Assembly: GCF_000152845.1 (NCBI RefSeq)
Contig: NZ_CH902584.1
Location: 1,975,815 to 2,039,814, forward strand
Length of the DNA stretch: 64,000 bases
Direction: 5' to 3'
DNA from: Roseovarius sp. 217
GTDB lineage: Bacteria > Pseudomonadota > Alphaproteobacteria > Rhodobacterales > Rhodobacteraceae
Shown: in pieces, positions 44,617 to 53,270 of the stretch
How positions within the stretch are numbered: the stretch's first letter is position 1
Layout of the letters: each line of letters starts with the position of its first letter
Program-made: the position numbers and the translations under genes
Notes under the pieces: model-generated
Told to the model about the DNA's origin: nothing
Seen by the model: the letters and a program-made list of their open reading frames with translations, nothing else
The model's database searches: none

Positions 44617-45446
44617 GCCGGGGGCCTCAGCCCGAGGATGGCGCGCGCCTCTTGCCATGTGGCGACGGGACGCTCGTATTTCTCGCACAGCTCTGCCGCG
44701 CGGCGCACGAGGGCGGCGTTGGAGGGGGCGAGGTGGTCGCGGTCAAGGCGCACGTTATCCTCAAGCCCGGTGCGGGTATGGCCGCCCTTGGCGATGCACC
44801 AGTCGTTGAGGGTGAGCTGGGCCGGGCCGATGCCCGCGCCGCACCACTGGGCATCAGGGGCGAGGCGATCAAGGGTCTCGATGTAGAAATCGAGCACGCG
44901 TTCATCGGCGGGCATGGAGTTTTTCACGCCCATGACGAATTGCACATAGAGCGGCGATTTCAGACGCCCGTCCTTGGCCATGGTGCAGGCTTGGATAACG
45001 TGGCCGAGATCAAACGCCTCGATCTCGGGTTTCACGTCATGGGCGATCATTTCCGAAGCGAGCCAGTCCACGAGATCGGGGCTGTTTTCATAGACGCGGG
45101 TGGGGAAGTTGTTGGAACCGACCGAGAGCGAGGCCATATCGGGGCGCAGCGGCAGCATGCCGCCGCGCTCATGCCCGGCCCCGGAGCGGCCGCCGGTCGA
45201 GAGCTGGATGATCATGCCGGGGCAATGTTGCTCCAGCCCCTCCTTGAGCCGGGCGAAACGCTCTGGGTCGGAGGTGGGTTTGCCCGCATCGTCGCGCACA
45301 TGGCAATGGGCGATGGTGGCCCCGGCCTCGAACGCCGCGTGCGTGCTCTCGATCTGTTCCGAGATCGTGATCGGTACGGCTGGGTTGTTGGCTTTGGTTG
45401 GGAGCGAGCCGGTGATGGCGACGCAGAGGATGCAGGGTTTGGACAT
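44613..45446 (-). CDS. BKACE family (DUF849) 3-keto acid cleavage enzyme
   Basis: A 277-residue TIM-barrel protein. IAHCHVRD near residue 44 holds two zinc-binding His, LSTGGRSG near residue 80 contacts the CoA or acid, and GGHTRTGLEDNVRL near residue 224 holds the zinc and catalytic acid. BKACE enzymes split a 3-keto acid with acetyl-CoA into acetoacetate and an acyl-CoA. Between pcaG and pcaD it is well placed to act on 3-oxoadipate, giving succinyl-CoA and acetoacetate, in place of PcaIJ and PcaF, which are absent here; that is an inference. The start at 45446 is seven bases after the pcaG stop. Confidence 0.85.
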   Translation of the reverse strand: MSKPCILCVAITGSLPTKANNPAVPITISEQIESTHAAFEAGATIAHCHVRDDAGKPTSDPERFARLKEGLEQHCPGMIIQLSTGGRSGAGHERGGMLPLRPDMASLSVGSNNFPTRVYENSPDLVDWLASEMIAHDVKPEIEAFDLGHVIQACTMAKDGRLKSPLYVQFVMGVKNSMPADERVLDFYIETLDRLAPDAQWCGAGIGPAQLTLNDWCIAKGGHTRTGLEDNVRLDRDHLAPSNAALVRRAAELCEKYERPVATWQEARAILGLRPPA

Positions 45447-45453
45447 GGCGGCC

Positions 45454-46053
45454 TCAGACATCGAAGAACACGGTTTCGGCATCGCCCTGAAGGCAGATGT
45501 CGAAATGGTAGGTTGATCCCTCGGCACGCGCGATGAGGGTGGCGCGGCGGTGGGCCTGTTCGATCAGGTTTAGGACCGGGTCGGCGGCATTGGCTTGCGC
45601 TTCATCGCCGAAATACAAGCGGGTGTTGAGGCCGATGTTGAGGCCGCGCGCCACCAGCCAGAGGTTGAGATGCGGGGCCATAGGGCGGGCGTTGCGGCCC
45701 ATGACGGTGCCGGGTTTGATGGTGTCAAAGCGGAATAGCCCGGTGTCGAAATCTGGGACGATACGGCCCCAGCCACGAAAGCCCTCCTCGACCTCGCCTG
45801 TGCCGGGATAGATGCCTGCGGCATTGGCCTGCCAGACCTCGATCAGCACGTCCTTGACGGGCGCGCCGGTGCCGTCGGTGACGGTCCCGGTGACGGTGAT
45901 ACGCGCGCCTGCGGCGTTGGGACCGGCAATGTCGCGGCCAAGTTCGGTGGCGTAGATGTCAAAGCCCGCATCGCCGGGGGCAAGGCCGATGTGGACGTAC
46001 GGACCTGCGGTTTGCGAGGGGGATTCCTTGCGGTAGGAGAGCGGTTGGGCCAT
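45454..46053 (-). CDS. pcaG: protocatechuate 3,4-dioxygenase alpha subunit
   Basis: A 199-residue intradiol dioxygenase subunit of the PcaG type: SPSQTAGPYVHIGLAPG at the start and ARPMAPHLNLWLVARGLN. The iron-binding His pair of the beta subunit is replaced by HLN, as expected in the alpha subunit. With PcaH it splits protocatechuate between its hydroxyls. The ATG at 46053 has GAGGGG eight bases upstream. A TTG two codons earlier (46059), overlapping the pcaH stop, is an alternative. Confidence 0.93.
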   Translation of the reverse strand: MAQPLSYRKESPSQTAGPYVHIGLAPGDAGFDIYATELGRDIAGPNAAGARITVTGTVTDGTGAPVKDVLIEVWQANAAGIYPGTGEVEEGFRGWGRIVPDFDTGLFRFDTIKPGTVMGRNARPMAPHLNLWLVARGLNIGLNTRLYFGDEAQANAADPVLNLIEQAHRRATLIARAEGSTYHFDICLQGDAETVFFDV

Positions 46054-46055
46054 GG

Positions 46056-46778
46056 TCAATTCCCCTCGGGTCGGTTTTCAAAATAGGTCGAGCGGGTGCC
46101 GCGCAGCACGATGTCGAACTTATAGGCGATGGCATCGAGCGGGACAGAGGCATTCATGTCGAGCGCCGCGACGAGTTGGTCGATCGCGCGCGGGTCGGGG
46201 ATGGTCTGGACGATGGGGCATTTGGCGATGAGGGGATCGCCCTCAAAATACATCTGGGTGATGAGGCGCTGGGCAAAGGCGGTGCCAAAAACCGACACAT
46301 GGATATGCGCGGGACGCCAGTTGTTGACCCAGTTGCGCCATGGGTAGGCACCGGGTTTGACGGTGCGGAAGGAGTAAAAGCCGTTGGCATCCGTGAGGGT
46401 GCGCCCGCAGCCGCCGAAATTAGGGTCAATCGGGGCGAGGTAGCTGTCCTTTTTATGGCGGTAGCGACCGCCGGCATTGGCCTGCCAGATTTCCACGAGC
46501 GTATTGGGGACGGGACGGGCGTTTTCATCCAGCACCCGGCCATGCACGATGATGCGCTCGCCGATGGGATCGCCGCCGTGCGCGTAATTGCGGATCAGGT
46601 CATTGTCGAGCGCGGCGATATCCGTGTGCCCAAAGGTCGGCCCGGTCAGTTCGCTGGCCGAGGTCTGGAGCGAGAGGAGGGGCAGACGGGGCGCGCGGGC
46701 GACGGAGGTTTTATAGTCGGGTGTGAGGGCGGGCGGGTGCCATGTGCGGTCGCGCTGATAGAGGTCTGTGGCGGTCAT
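46056..46778 (-). CDS. pcaH: protocatechuate 3,4-dioxygenase beta subunit
   Basis: A 240-residue catalytic subunit. The iron ligands are all present: Tyr in GGRYRHKKD, Tyr in PGAYPWRNW and the two His of RPAHIHVSV near residue 162. The ATG at 46778 overlaps the pcaC stop (ATGA); the longer open frame upstream lies within pcaC in another frame. It forms the ring-cleaving alpha-beta complex with PcaG, its 3' neighbour. Confidence 0.95.
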   Translation of the reverse strand: MTATDLYQRDRTWHPPALTPDYKTSVARAPRLPLLSLQTSASELTGPTFGHTDIAALDNDLIRNYAHGGDPIGERIIVHGRVLDENARPVPNTLVEIWQANAGGRYRHKKDSYLAPIDPNFGGCGRTLTDANGFYSFRTVKPGAYPWRNWVNNWRPAHIHVSVFGTAFAQRLITQMYFEGDPLIAKCPIVQTIPDPRAIDQLVAALDMNASVPLDAIAYKFDIVLRGTRSTYFENRPEGN

Positions 46779-47158
46779 GGTCTGTCCTCTTCCATCTCTG
46801 CATAGGTGTCTTTGGCCAGTTTGATGGCGTGATTGGCTGCCGGAACCCCGGCGTAGATCGCGACATGCTGGAACGCCTCGATCACGTCGCGGGGGGTGGC
46901 GCCGGTGTTGGCGGTGGCGCGGATATGCATCGGGATTTCCGCGAAATTGCCGGTTGCGGCGAGCAGAGCCAGCGTGAGCATCGAGCGGTCGCGCAGGGTG
47001 ATGCCGTCGCTTGCCCAGACCGTGCCCCAAGCGGATTCGGTGATCAGCGTTTGAAAGGCTGTGTCAAACTCGGTCTTGGCGGCCTCAGCGCGGTCGACAT
47101 GGGCGTCGCCCAGAACGCGGCAGCGCACGGCCATGCCGGTGCTGTATCGGTCGGTCAT
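46775..47158 (-). CDS. pcaC: 4-carboxymuconolactone decarboxylase
   Basis: A 127-residue CMD-family protein, the usual length, with [20 protein letters not shown], the [31 protein letters not shown] helix pair and a short acidic C-terminus. It removes CO2 from 4-carboxymuconolactone to give the enol-lactone that PcaD hydrolyses. ATGA overlaps join it to quiC upstream and pcaH downstream. Confidence 0.94.
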   Translation of the reverse strand: MTDRYSTGMAVRCRVLGDAHVDRAEAAKTEFDTAFQTLITESAWGTVWASDGITLRDRSMLTLALLAATGNFAEIPMHIRATANTGATPRDVIEAFQHVAIYAGVPAANHAIKLAKDTYAEMEEDRP

Positions 47159-49041
47159 CGTTTCGGTATCCCTTTGTGACGCATGAGGCGTTTCTGTGCT
47201 GCGATGCGGAACGGGGCGTTGGGCGCGCCATAGCCGGGATAGCCGCTTGTGCGTTGGACGATTTCAAAGAACATGCCGCCCGCGTAGGGCCGCGAATAGA
47301 GCTGGAAGAAAGCGCCTGTTGCGTCCTCGTCATAGAGGATATTGCCCGCCTCAAGCCGCGCCAGAAGATCAGTCGCGAGATCAAAGCGCGCGGCAAGATC
47401 GGCGTAGTAATTGGGCGACATTGGCAGGGGTTCAAAGCCGCGTGCGGCAAGCGCTTGGGACGTGGCGAAAATGTCATCTGTGGCCAGCGCGATATGCTGC
47501 ACCGACGCGCCAAAGCTGTCGGCCAGGAAATTGCCCGCCATGGTGCGGTGGGTTTCCGCGCCGTTGAGGGTGATGCGGAAGGCACCATCCGGGGTTTCCA
47601 GCGCCTGAGAGCGCACGAGACCATCGGGGTCGACCACATCGACCATGGGGGATTTCCGCATGCCAAAGAGCGTGGTGTAGAAGAGCGACCACGAGAGCAT
47701 CTGATCATAGCTCATGGTTTGCGCCAGATGGTCGATACGGGTGAGGCCCGCGCCGGTTTCGCCCGGCTGGTCGGGGGTGAATTCGACCGACCAGACATCG
47801 CTGAGACCGCTCTTGTCGTCGATGAAATGCAGCACGCTGCCGCTGAGGCCACGGATGGCGGGAATGTCCAATTCGCCGGGGCCAAGCGGCTGGGAAAAGG
47901 GATGCGCGCCAAGCGCCGTGGCACGGGCGACGGCGGCGGTTGCGTCATCGACGCTGAGGCCCACATCGCAGACGGTGGTGCCGTGCATCGTATAGGCGCT
48001 GCTGGCATAGCCGGTGGTCTCTCGGTTGACGACAATGCGAATGTCGCCTTGGGTCCAGAGCGAGAGTTGTTTCGAGATGTGGCGGCCTGCGGGGGTGAAT
48101 CCGAGGGTTTGCAGGAGGGTTTCAAGCGCTGTCGCCCCATCGCCTCGGGTGGCGAATTCGACGAAGGACACGCCCTTGACCTGCGCGCGGGCGGGCATTT
48201 GGGGCAGGTCGAGCGCGGGGGCTGGTTCCTTGCGGCGCACATCGTCGAGCAGGGCCACAAGCGAGCGATAGCCGTCTTCGGCCACGGTGCGGGTGCTGCC
48301 GCCGCGAAACTGGTCGTTGAAGATTTCGAGCGAAATCGGGCCTGCGTAGCCGGTGGCGACCACGGTCTGCATAAAGCCGGTCACGTCAAGATCGCCCTCG
48401 CCGGGCATGTTGCGGAAATGGCGGGACCAATAGAGCAGGTCCATGTCGATGCGGGGGGCGTCGGCGAGTTGCACGAAAAATATCTTGTCGCCGGGGATGC
48501 GGCGGATGGTGTCGGGGTCGATGCCGCGCCCGAGGGTGTGAAAGCTGTCGAGGATGAGGCCGACATTGGCGTGATCGGCGCGGCGCACGATTTCCCAGGC
48601 GTCGCGGTGATCGTTGACGTGGCGGCCCCAAGCGAGCGCCTCGAAGCCCACGCGCAGGCCACGGCGCGCGGCGCGGTCGCCAAGTTCGTGGAAATCAGCC
48701 GCCGCGCGGTCGATGCCGCCCAGTGCCTCGAGGTGGCAAGAGGAGCAGACCAGAATGAGATCGGTGCCCAATTCCTGCATCAGATCGAATTTGCGTTCGG
48801 CGCGGTCAAAGGCCTTGGCGCGCAGGGGGGCGGGCAGGCCCTCGAAATCGCGGAAGGGTTGGAAGAGGGTGATCTCAAGCCCCATGGCGCGGATCATCTC
48901 ACCGACGTCGCGGGGGCTGCCGTCATGGGCGATGAAATCCTGCTCGAAGATCTCGATCCCGTCAAAACCGGCGGCGGCGATGGCCTCCAATTTCTCGGGC
49001 AGGCTGCCGGAGACGGAGACGGTGGCAATGGAGGTTTTCAT
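47155..49041 (-). CDS. quiC: 3-dehydroshikimate dehydratase fused to an HPPD-like domain
   Basis: A 628-residue two-domain protein like QuiC1 of Pseudomonas. Residues 1 to about 275 are a TIM barrel of the xylose-isomerase/AP-endonuclease type (GFDGIEIFEQDFIAHDGSP, HNDH-like AWGRHVNDHRDAWEIV, GYAGPISLEIFNDQFRGG), with acidic and His residues for a divalent metal. Residues about 295-628 are two VOC repeats like hydroxyphenylpyruvate dioxygenase. The first part turns dehydroshikimate into protocatechuate, linking the AroE-like enzyme to PcaHG. The second part keeps His (IDHLAQTM), His (QHIALATDD) and Glu (FFEIVQRTSGYPGYG) in the positions of the HPPD iron ligands; its role is unclear. Confidence 0.9.
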   Translation of the reverse strand: MKTSIATVSVSGSLPEKLEAIAAAGFDGIEIFEQDFIAHDGSPRDVGEMIRAMGLEITLFQPFRDFEGLPAPLRAKAFDRAERKFDLMQELGTDLILVCSSCHLEALGGIDRAAADFHELGDRAARRGLRVGFEALAWGRHVNDHRDAWEIVRRADHANVGLILDSFHTLGRGIDPDTIRRIPGDKIFFVQLADAPRIDMDLLYWSRHFRNMPGEGDLDVTGFMQTVVATGYAGPISLEIFNDQFRGGSTRTVAEDGYRSLVALLDDVRRKEPAPALDLPQMPARAQVKGVSFVEFATRGDGATALETLLQTLGFTPAGRHISKQLSLWTQGDIRIVVNRETTGYASSAYTMHGTTVCDVGLSVDDATAAVARATALGAHPFSQPLGPGELDIPAIRGLSGSVLHFIDDKSGLSDVWSVEFTPDQPGETGAGLTRIDHLAQTMSYDQMLSWSLFYTTLFGMRKSPMVDVVDPDGLVRSQALETPDGAFRITLNGAETHRTMAGNFLADSFGASVQHIALATDDIFATSQALAARGFEPLPMSPNYYADLAARFDLATDLLARLEAGNILYDEDATGAFFQLYSRPYAGGMFFEIVQRTSGYPGYGAPNAPFRIAAQKRLMRHKGIPKR

Positions 49042-49901
49042 GGGGCGTCCCCTTCGATGGCGGCGCGCAGGGCAGGCTCGTCCAGCGGCGTGTCGGTAAA
49101 GATCGCCCAGGCATCGACGCCCTGACCGAAGAAAAGCTCGTAGCCCGAGATGATGTGCAGCCCGGCGGCGGTGGCGTCGTGCAGGAATTGGGTATCGACG
49201 GGGGTATAGACCGCGTCAAAGGCCCATTTGGCCCCGGCCATGGCGGGGGCGGGCAGGGGGGTGCCGCCGATGCCGACCATGCCAAGCGGCGTGCAGTTGA
49301 TGAGGCCATCGGCCCCATTTGCGGCGGTGACGGGATCGGTCGAGACCTCGATCCGCGTGGCGGTGCCCAAGGCGCGGAGGCTAGAGGCCAGCGCCTCGGC
49401 CTTGGTGGCATCCAGATCGACACAGCGGATGGCGGTGGCGTTCAGGCCGATGAGACCAAAGGCCACCGCCTTGCCGACCCCGCCTGTGCCGATCAGGCAG
49501 ACGGTGCCGGGATTGGCGGTGCCTAACACGTCGCGATAGGCACGCATGAAGCCGGTGTAATCGGTGTTGAACCCCTTGGGACCGTCCGCGTCGAAGACCA
49601 CGGTATTGACCGCCCCGATGGCGCGCACGAGCGGGTCGGAGACAGTGACGCGGCGGGTCACAAGCTCTTTGTAGGGGTAGGTGATGTTGAGGCCGCGGTA
49701 GCCCGTTGCCTGCGCCTGATCGAACACCTCGTCAAAGGTGAGGTGCAGGTCGCGGGGGATCAAGCGGTCATAGGTCACGTTTAGGCCCGTAAGCTGCCCT
49801 GCCGTGACATGCAGCCGGGGGGATTTCGAGCGGGTGATATTGTCGCCGATGAGACCGAGTTTCACAGGACCTGTATGGGCGCGGGTGCGGGTCGCGGTCA
49901 T
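49038..49901 (-). CDS. shikimate/quinate dehydrogenase (AroE family), probably catabolic
   Basis: A 287-residue AroE-family enzyme. The catalytic Lys and Asp are in LNITYPYKELV (near residue 79) and FNTDYTGF (near residue 115). The nucleotide-binding motif is IGTGGVGKAVAFGL. After the second strand comes CVDLDATKAEAL: an Asp where biosynthetic AroE has the NRT motif that binds NADPH phosphate, which suggests NAD preference and hence oxidation of shikimate or quinate. It is joined by ATGA to tctA and to the dehydroshikimate dehydratase. Biosynthetic aroE, if present, is outside the window. Confidence 0.9.
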   Translation of the reverse strand: MTATRTRAHTGPVKLGLIGDNITRSKSPRLHVTAGQLTGLNVTYDRLIPRDLHLTFDEVFDQAQATGYRGLNITYPYKELVTRRVTVSDPLVRAIGAVNTVVFDADGPKGFNTDYTGFMRAYRDVLGTANPGTVCLIGTGGVGKAVAFGLIGLNATAIRCVDLDATKAEALASSLRALGTATRIEVSTDPVTAANGADGLINCTPLGMVGIGGTPLPAPAMAGAKWAFDAVYTPVDTQFLHDATAAGLHIISGYELFFGQGVDAWAIFTDTPLDEPALRAAIEGDAP

Positions 49902-51406
49902 TGGGATGCCTTTCGGAAGAGGCGGATTTTCAGGGCGGTCCAGAGCGGTGTCTGGCTGACGAAGATCAGGATCACCGCCGCGAAAAGGGTGAAGGAGAGG
50001 GGGCTGGTGAGGATGCCTTCGAAGAAGCGGCCAAGGTCCTCGCGGTCCGAGATGATGGCGCGCCGCCAGTTGTCATCCAAGAGCCGCGACAGGATCACGC
50101 CGAGGATCACCGGGCCAAGCGGATAGCCGTAGTGGCGCATGAAGTAGCCAAAGACGCCAAAGCCCAGCATCCAGTAGACATCCGAGATCGAATTGTTGAC
50201 CGCGTAGGCCCCGACGATGGACAGAAGCAGGATCAACGGGATGATGACGGCGCGGGGCATTTCCACGATCTTGGTAAAGATGCGGATGCCGGTGAGGCCG
50301 AAGATCAGCATGAAGATATTGGCCATGAAGAGCGCGCCGACGATGAACCAGAACATATCGGGTTGATCAATCATCAGCATCGGGCCGGGGTTGAGGCCGT
50401 GGATGAAAAGCGCGCCAATCATGATGGCGGTGACGGCATCGCCGGGAATGCCCAGCGTCATCATCGGGATGAAGGCCCCGCCCACGGCGGCGTTGTTGGC
50501 GGTCTCGGGGGCGACGAGCCCCTCCATTGCGCCTTTGCCAAAGGGCACCTTGGGGTTCTTGGTCACGCGCTTGGCGTGGTCATAGGCCATGAGCGCCGCG
50601 ATATCGCCGCCGGTGCCGGGCAATGCGCCGATGATCACGCCGATGGTCGAGGTTTGCAGCGAGAGCGGCAGGTATTTGCGGATCACGCCAAAGGAGGGCA
50701 CGATCTTGGTGATCTTCTGGCGGATGGCGGTTTTGTTGACGTTCTGGAGCTGCAAGAGTGCTTCGGACACGCCGAACATGCCGATCATCACGGCGATAAA
50801 GGAAATCCCGCCCTCCATCAGTTGCAGATCGAAGGTGAGGCGTTCGGTGAAGGTGAGCGGATCGCGCCCGACCGCGCCGATGGCAAGGCCCAAAGCCCCG
50901 GCAAAGATGCCCTTGACCAGACTGCCCGAGGAGAGCGAGCCGACCAGCAGGATGCCGAGCACGGCAAGCAGCATATAGTCGCGCGGTTGGAATTTCAGCG
51001 CGAAGACCGAGACATAGGGCGCCGCGAGGGCCAGCACGAGGATGCCGATCAGCCCGCCGAAGAAGGACATGACAGTCGTCACGCCAATCGCCTGCCCGGC
51101 CTCGCCGCGCTGGGCCATGGGATAGCCATCGAGTGCTGTGGCAATGGCCGAGGGCGCGCCGGGGATGTTGAGCAGGATCGCCGTGCGTGAGCCGCCATAG
51201 ACGCCGCCCATATAGATGCCGACCATGAGGGAAATCGCCGGATAGACCTCCCATGAGAAGGTGAAGGAAATGAGGATCGACACGGCCATGGTGACAGAGA
51301 GGCCGGGAATGGCGCCGATATAGATGCCTGCAAAGGTGCCGATGGCGACCAGAAGCAGCAGATCAGGTTGGGTAAAGACCGTGAGAATGGCTAAGAGAGT
51401 GTCCAT
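49898..51406 (-). CDS. tctA: tripartite tricarboxylate transporter large membrane subunit TctA
   Basis: A 502-residue membrane protein with about 12 hydrophobic helices, starting MDTLLAILTVFTQPDLLLLV. It has the TctA signature regions IGAIPGLSVTMAVSIL and ALPGTGGDIAALMAYDHAKR. It is the transmembrane pump of a TTT system, driven by an ion gradient and fed by the binding protein TctC. The ATG at 51406 shares one base with the tctB stop (TAATG). The frame stays open upstream inside tctB, but that is not TctA-like. The aromatic degradation genes that follow suggest quinate, shikimate or protocatechuate as substrate. Confidence 0.93.
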   Translation of the reverse strand: MDTLLAILTVFTQPDLLLLVAIGTFAGIYIGAIPGLSVTMAVSILISFTFSWEVYPAISLMVGIYMGGVYGGSRTAILLNIPGAPSAIATALDGYPMAQRGEAGQAIGVTTVMSFFGGLIGILVLALAAPYVSVFALKFQPRDYMLLAVLGILLVGSLSSGSLVKGIFAGALGLAIGAVGRDPLTFTERLTFDLQLMEGGISFIAVMIGMFGVSEALLQLQNVNKTAIRQKITKIVPSFGVIRKYLPLSLQTSTIGVIIGALPGTGGDIAALMAYDHAKRVTKNPKVPFGKGAMEGLVAPETANNAAVGGAFIPMMTLGIPGDAVTAIMIGALFIHGLNPGPMLMIDQPDMFWFIVGALFMANIFMLIFGLTGIRIFTKIVEMPRAVIIPLILLLSIVGAYAVNNSISDVYWMLGFGVFGYFMRHYGYPLGPVILGVILSRLLDDNWRRAIISDREDLGRFFEGILTSPLSFTLFAAVILIFVSQTPLWTALKIRLFRKASQ

Positions 51407-51981
51407 TACGAGCCCCCGCCGGACAGAAGGTTGCGGAAAAGCTGGATAAATTCCGCCTCGGGCACGACGCCGGAGGGCAGCAGCACGGTAAAGATCACGC
51501 GGAACACGATCCAGATCACGGCAAGCGCGCCGAGGGCTGTGAGGATGGACCGGGGCCAGCCCCAGCCAGACAAGAGCCGGATTGCGGCGATGAGAAAGAG
51601 CGCGGCGGTGGGCAGAAACCCGAGGGGTTTCAGAAGCAGGCCGAAGATCACCAGGAACCCGGCGAAGATGAGCACCGTCATCGGCAGGATGTCGCCCCGC
51701 AGGGTTTCGACCGTGACCCGTGGCAGGCGCGCGGTGCGCCATGTGACGACGAGGGCCGAGATGAGCATGACGGCGGTGGTAGCCATGGGTACGGAACCGG
51801 GGGCGGAAAGCGCCTCGAACCCTGAAATCGCATATGCGTTGTAGAACAGGATCGCGCTGGCAAGGCTGAGGAAGAGGGCAAAGCCCAGTTCGCCGGGTCT
51901 GCGTTTGGCGTCATACCCGCCGGGTGTTGCGTCGGACGTACCGTCGTGGTGGTCCTGATCGCCTCTGAATTCGGGGTCCAT
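51406..51981 (-). CDS. tctB: tripartite tricarboxylate transporter small membrane subunit TctB
   Basis: A 191-residue protein with an acidic, His-rich N-terminal stretch (MDPEFRGDQDHHDG), then four hydrophobic helices (ELGFALFLSLASAILFYNAY; TTAVMLISALVVTW; MTVLIFAGFLVIFGLLL; FLPTAALFLIAAIRLL). This is the TctB plan. It works with TctA in the membrane. The gap to tctC is 127 bases and holds two strong hairpins, the only wide gap in the operon. Confidence 0.88.
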   Translation of the reverse strand: MDPEFRGDQDHHDGTSDATPGGYDAKRRPGELGFALFLSLASAILFYNAYAISGFEALSAPGSVPMATTAVMLISALVVTWRTARLPRVTVETLRGDILPMTVLIFAGFLVIFGLLLKPLGFLPTAALFLIAAIRLLSGWGWPRSILTALGALAVIWIVFRVIFTVLLPSGVVPEAEFIQLFRNLLSGGGS

Positions 51982-52029
51982 CGTGGTCTCCTCCCTTGGC
52001 GCAACCGGGCTCCAATCCCGAAACGCAAC

Positions 52030-52086
52030 GCGCCGCCCAGCCTGAGGCGCGGGCGGCGCCAGGTGTGGCTGGCCAGACGGCCAGCC
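52030..52086 (-). promoter_or_regulatory. two hairpins between tctC and tctB
   Basis: GCGCCGCCC pairs with GGGCGGCGC (52030-52059, 12-base loop) and GGCTGGCC pairs with GGCCAGCC (52067-52086, four-base loop). They sit directly after the tctC stop with no U-tract. Such hairpins often protect the upstream part of an mRNA so that the binding protein is made in excess over the membrane parts. Confidence 0.6.
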
Positions 52087-52108
52087 GCTTTGACTGTTTT
52101 GGGTGTTG

Positions 52109-53113
52109 TTATTCGCCGGGGCGCGCGATGCCGAACTCTTCCGGCGAGGCTTTGGTCAGACCTGCCTCTTGCAAGAGCCAAGCGGTGTTTTGCTGCCATG
52201 TGGTCAGAAACTCGGTCGCCTCGTCACCGCTGATCGACATCATGGTAAAGCCGCGGCCATCCATCAGCGCCAGGAAATCAGCGTTTTGTGCGCCGGTCGT
52301 ATAGGCCACGGTCAGCTTGGCCACAACGTCATCGGGTGTGCCTTTGGGGACGAAGACGCCAAAGAACGGGCCCCAGGGCAGATAGGTGCTGTAGCCGTCG
52401 TTGAAGGAGGTGACGGTGGGCACGTCGGGCAGTTTGGCGCTGGCTTCGGTGTCGAAGATCGCCAGCGGTTTCATGGCACCGGCACGGATGGATTCGATGG
52501 CGGCGCCGAGAACGGCGGGCATCACGTCGATGGCACCACTTTGCAGAGCGGTGAGGGCAGGGCCGTCGCCGTCATAGGGGATGGCGGTCACGTCAAGCGT
52601 GCCTTCGACGGTGTTCATCATGGCGGTGACCACGGAAGGCACGCCGCCCGGACCGGTGGAACCGATGCGGAGTTCGCCCGGATTGGCCTTGATGAAATCC
52701 ATCATGCCCGCGTAATCGTCAAACGGGGCATCGTTGCGGGCGACCAGAATGGGCGTGCCGCGTGCGAGGATGTTGATCGGGGTGAATTCCGAGTAATCCT
52801 TGTCACCCAGACCCATCACCTTGTAGAGCAGCGGGTTTTCCGCGCCCATCAGCAGCGTGTAGCCATCGGCGTCCGAGCCTGCGACATGGTTGAGGGCAAT
52901 CGCGCCCACGGCGCCGGTCATGTTCTGCATGACCACGGTGCCACCCAGCACGGTTTCGGCATGCGGTGTGACCGCGCGCATCACCGTGTCGGTCGAGCCA
53001 CCGGCCCCCCATTGAATGATTCCTTGAATTTCTTTGGCGGGGTAGTCCTGCGCGGTTGCTACCGCGGCACTCAGCCCGAACGCAATGACTGCGCCAATCA
53101 GCTTACGAGACAT
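52109..53113 (-). CDS. tctC: tripartite tricarboxylate transporter substrate-binding protein TctC
   Basis: A 334-residue Bug/TctC-type periplasmic binding protein. MSRKLIGAVIAFGLSAAVATA is the signal peptide. The family features are IIQWGAGGSTDTVMRA near residue 32, GDGPALTALQSGAIDVMPA near residue 175 and PWGPFFGVFVPKGTPDD near residue 240. GGAGG precedes the ATG at 53113. It is the first gene of the minus-strand operon, read from the promoter at 53172-53200. Its ligand is inferred to be a hydroaromatic or aromatic acid from the genes downstream. Confidence 0.93.
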   Translation of the reverse strand: MSRKLIGAVIAFGLSAAVATAQDYPAKEIQGIIQWGAGGSTDTVMRAVTPHAETVLGGTVVMQNMTGAVGAIALNHVAGSDADGYTLLMGAENPLLYKVMGLGDKDYSEFTPINILARGTPILVARNDAPFDDYAGMMDFIKANPGELRIGSTGPGGVPSVVTAMMNTVEGTLDVTAIPYDGDGPALTALQSGAIDVMPAVLGAAIESIRAGAMKPLAIFDTEASAKLPDVPTVTSFNDGYSTYLPWGPFFGVFVPKGTPDDVVAKLTVAYTTGAQNADFLALMDGRGFTMMSISGDEATEFLTTWQQNTAWLLQEAGLTKASPEEFGIARPGE

Positions 53114-53171
53114 CTCTGTCCTCCCTAGATTTCTTCGCTGACGATTCGCTCCTCGCACCGCCAGTTGACCC

Positions 53172-53200
53172 ATTTATGTACCTTGCGGTTAATTTGTCAA
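53172..53200 (-). promoter_or_regulatory. promoter of the tct-qui-pca operon with palindrome
   Basis: On the minus strand TTGACA (53200-53195), 17 bases, ATAAAT (53177-53172), about 60 bases before tctC. The palindrome CCATTTAT (53170-53177) / ATAAATGG (53202-53209) brackets it, so a dimer there would cover both the -10 and the -35. The divergent TetR gene starts at 53271, making it the likely repressor. Confidence 0.6.
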
Positions 53201-53270
53201 GATAAATGGACCTCTGGGTTAAATTCATGCTATCCAAGGATGGAATCAATGAGTGGGACGAGGCGGTTGC

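Noticed and set aside
47176..49125. Plus-strand open frame of 649 codons opposite quiC
   Set aside because: It is antisense to a clear dehydroshikimate dehydratase and reads as Gly/Ala/Val-rich sequence without domains.
49901..51190. Plus-strand open frame of 429 codons opposite tctA
   Set aside because: Highly charged low-complexity translation, antisense to a well-supported membrane transporter gene.
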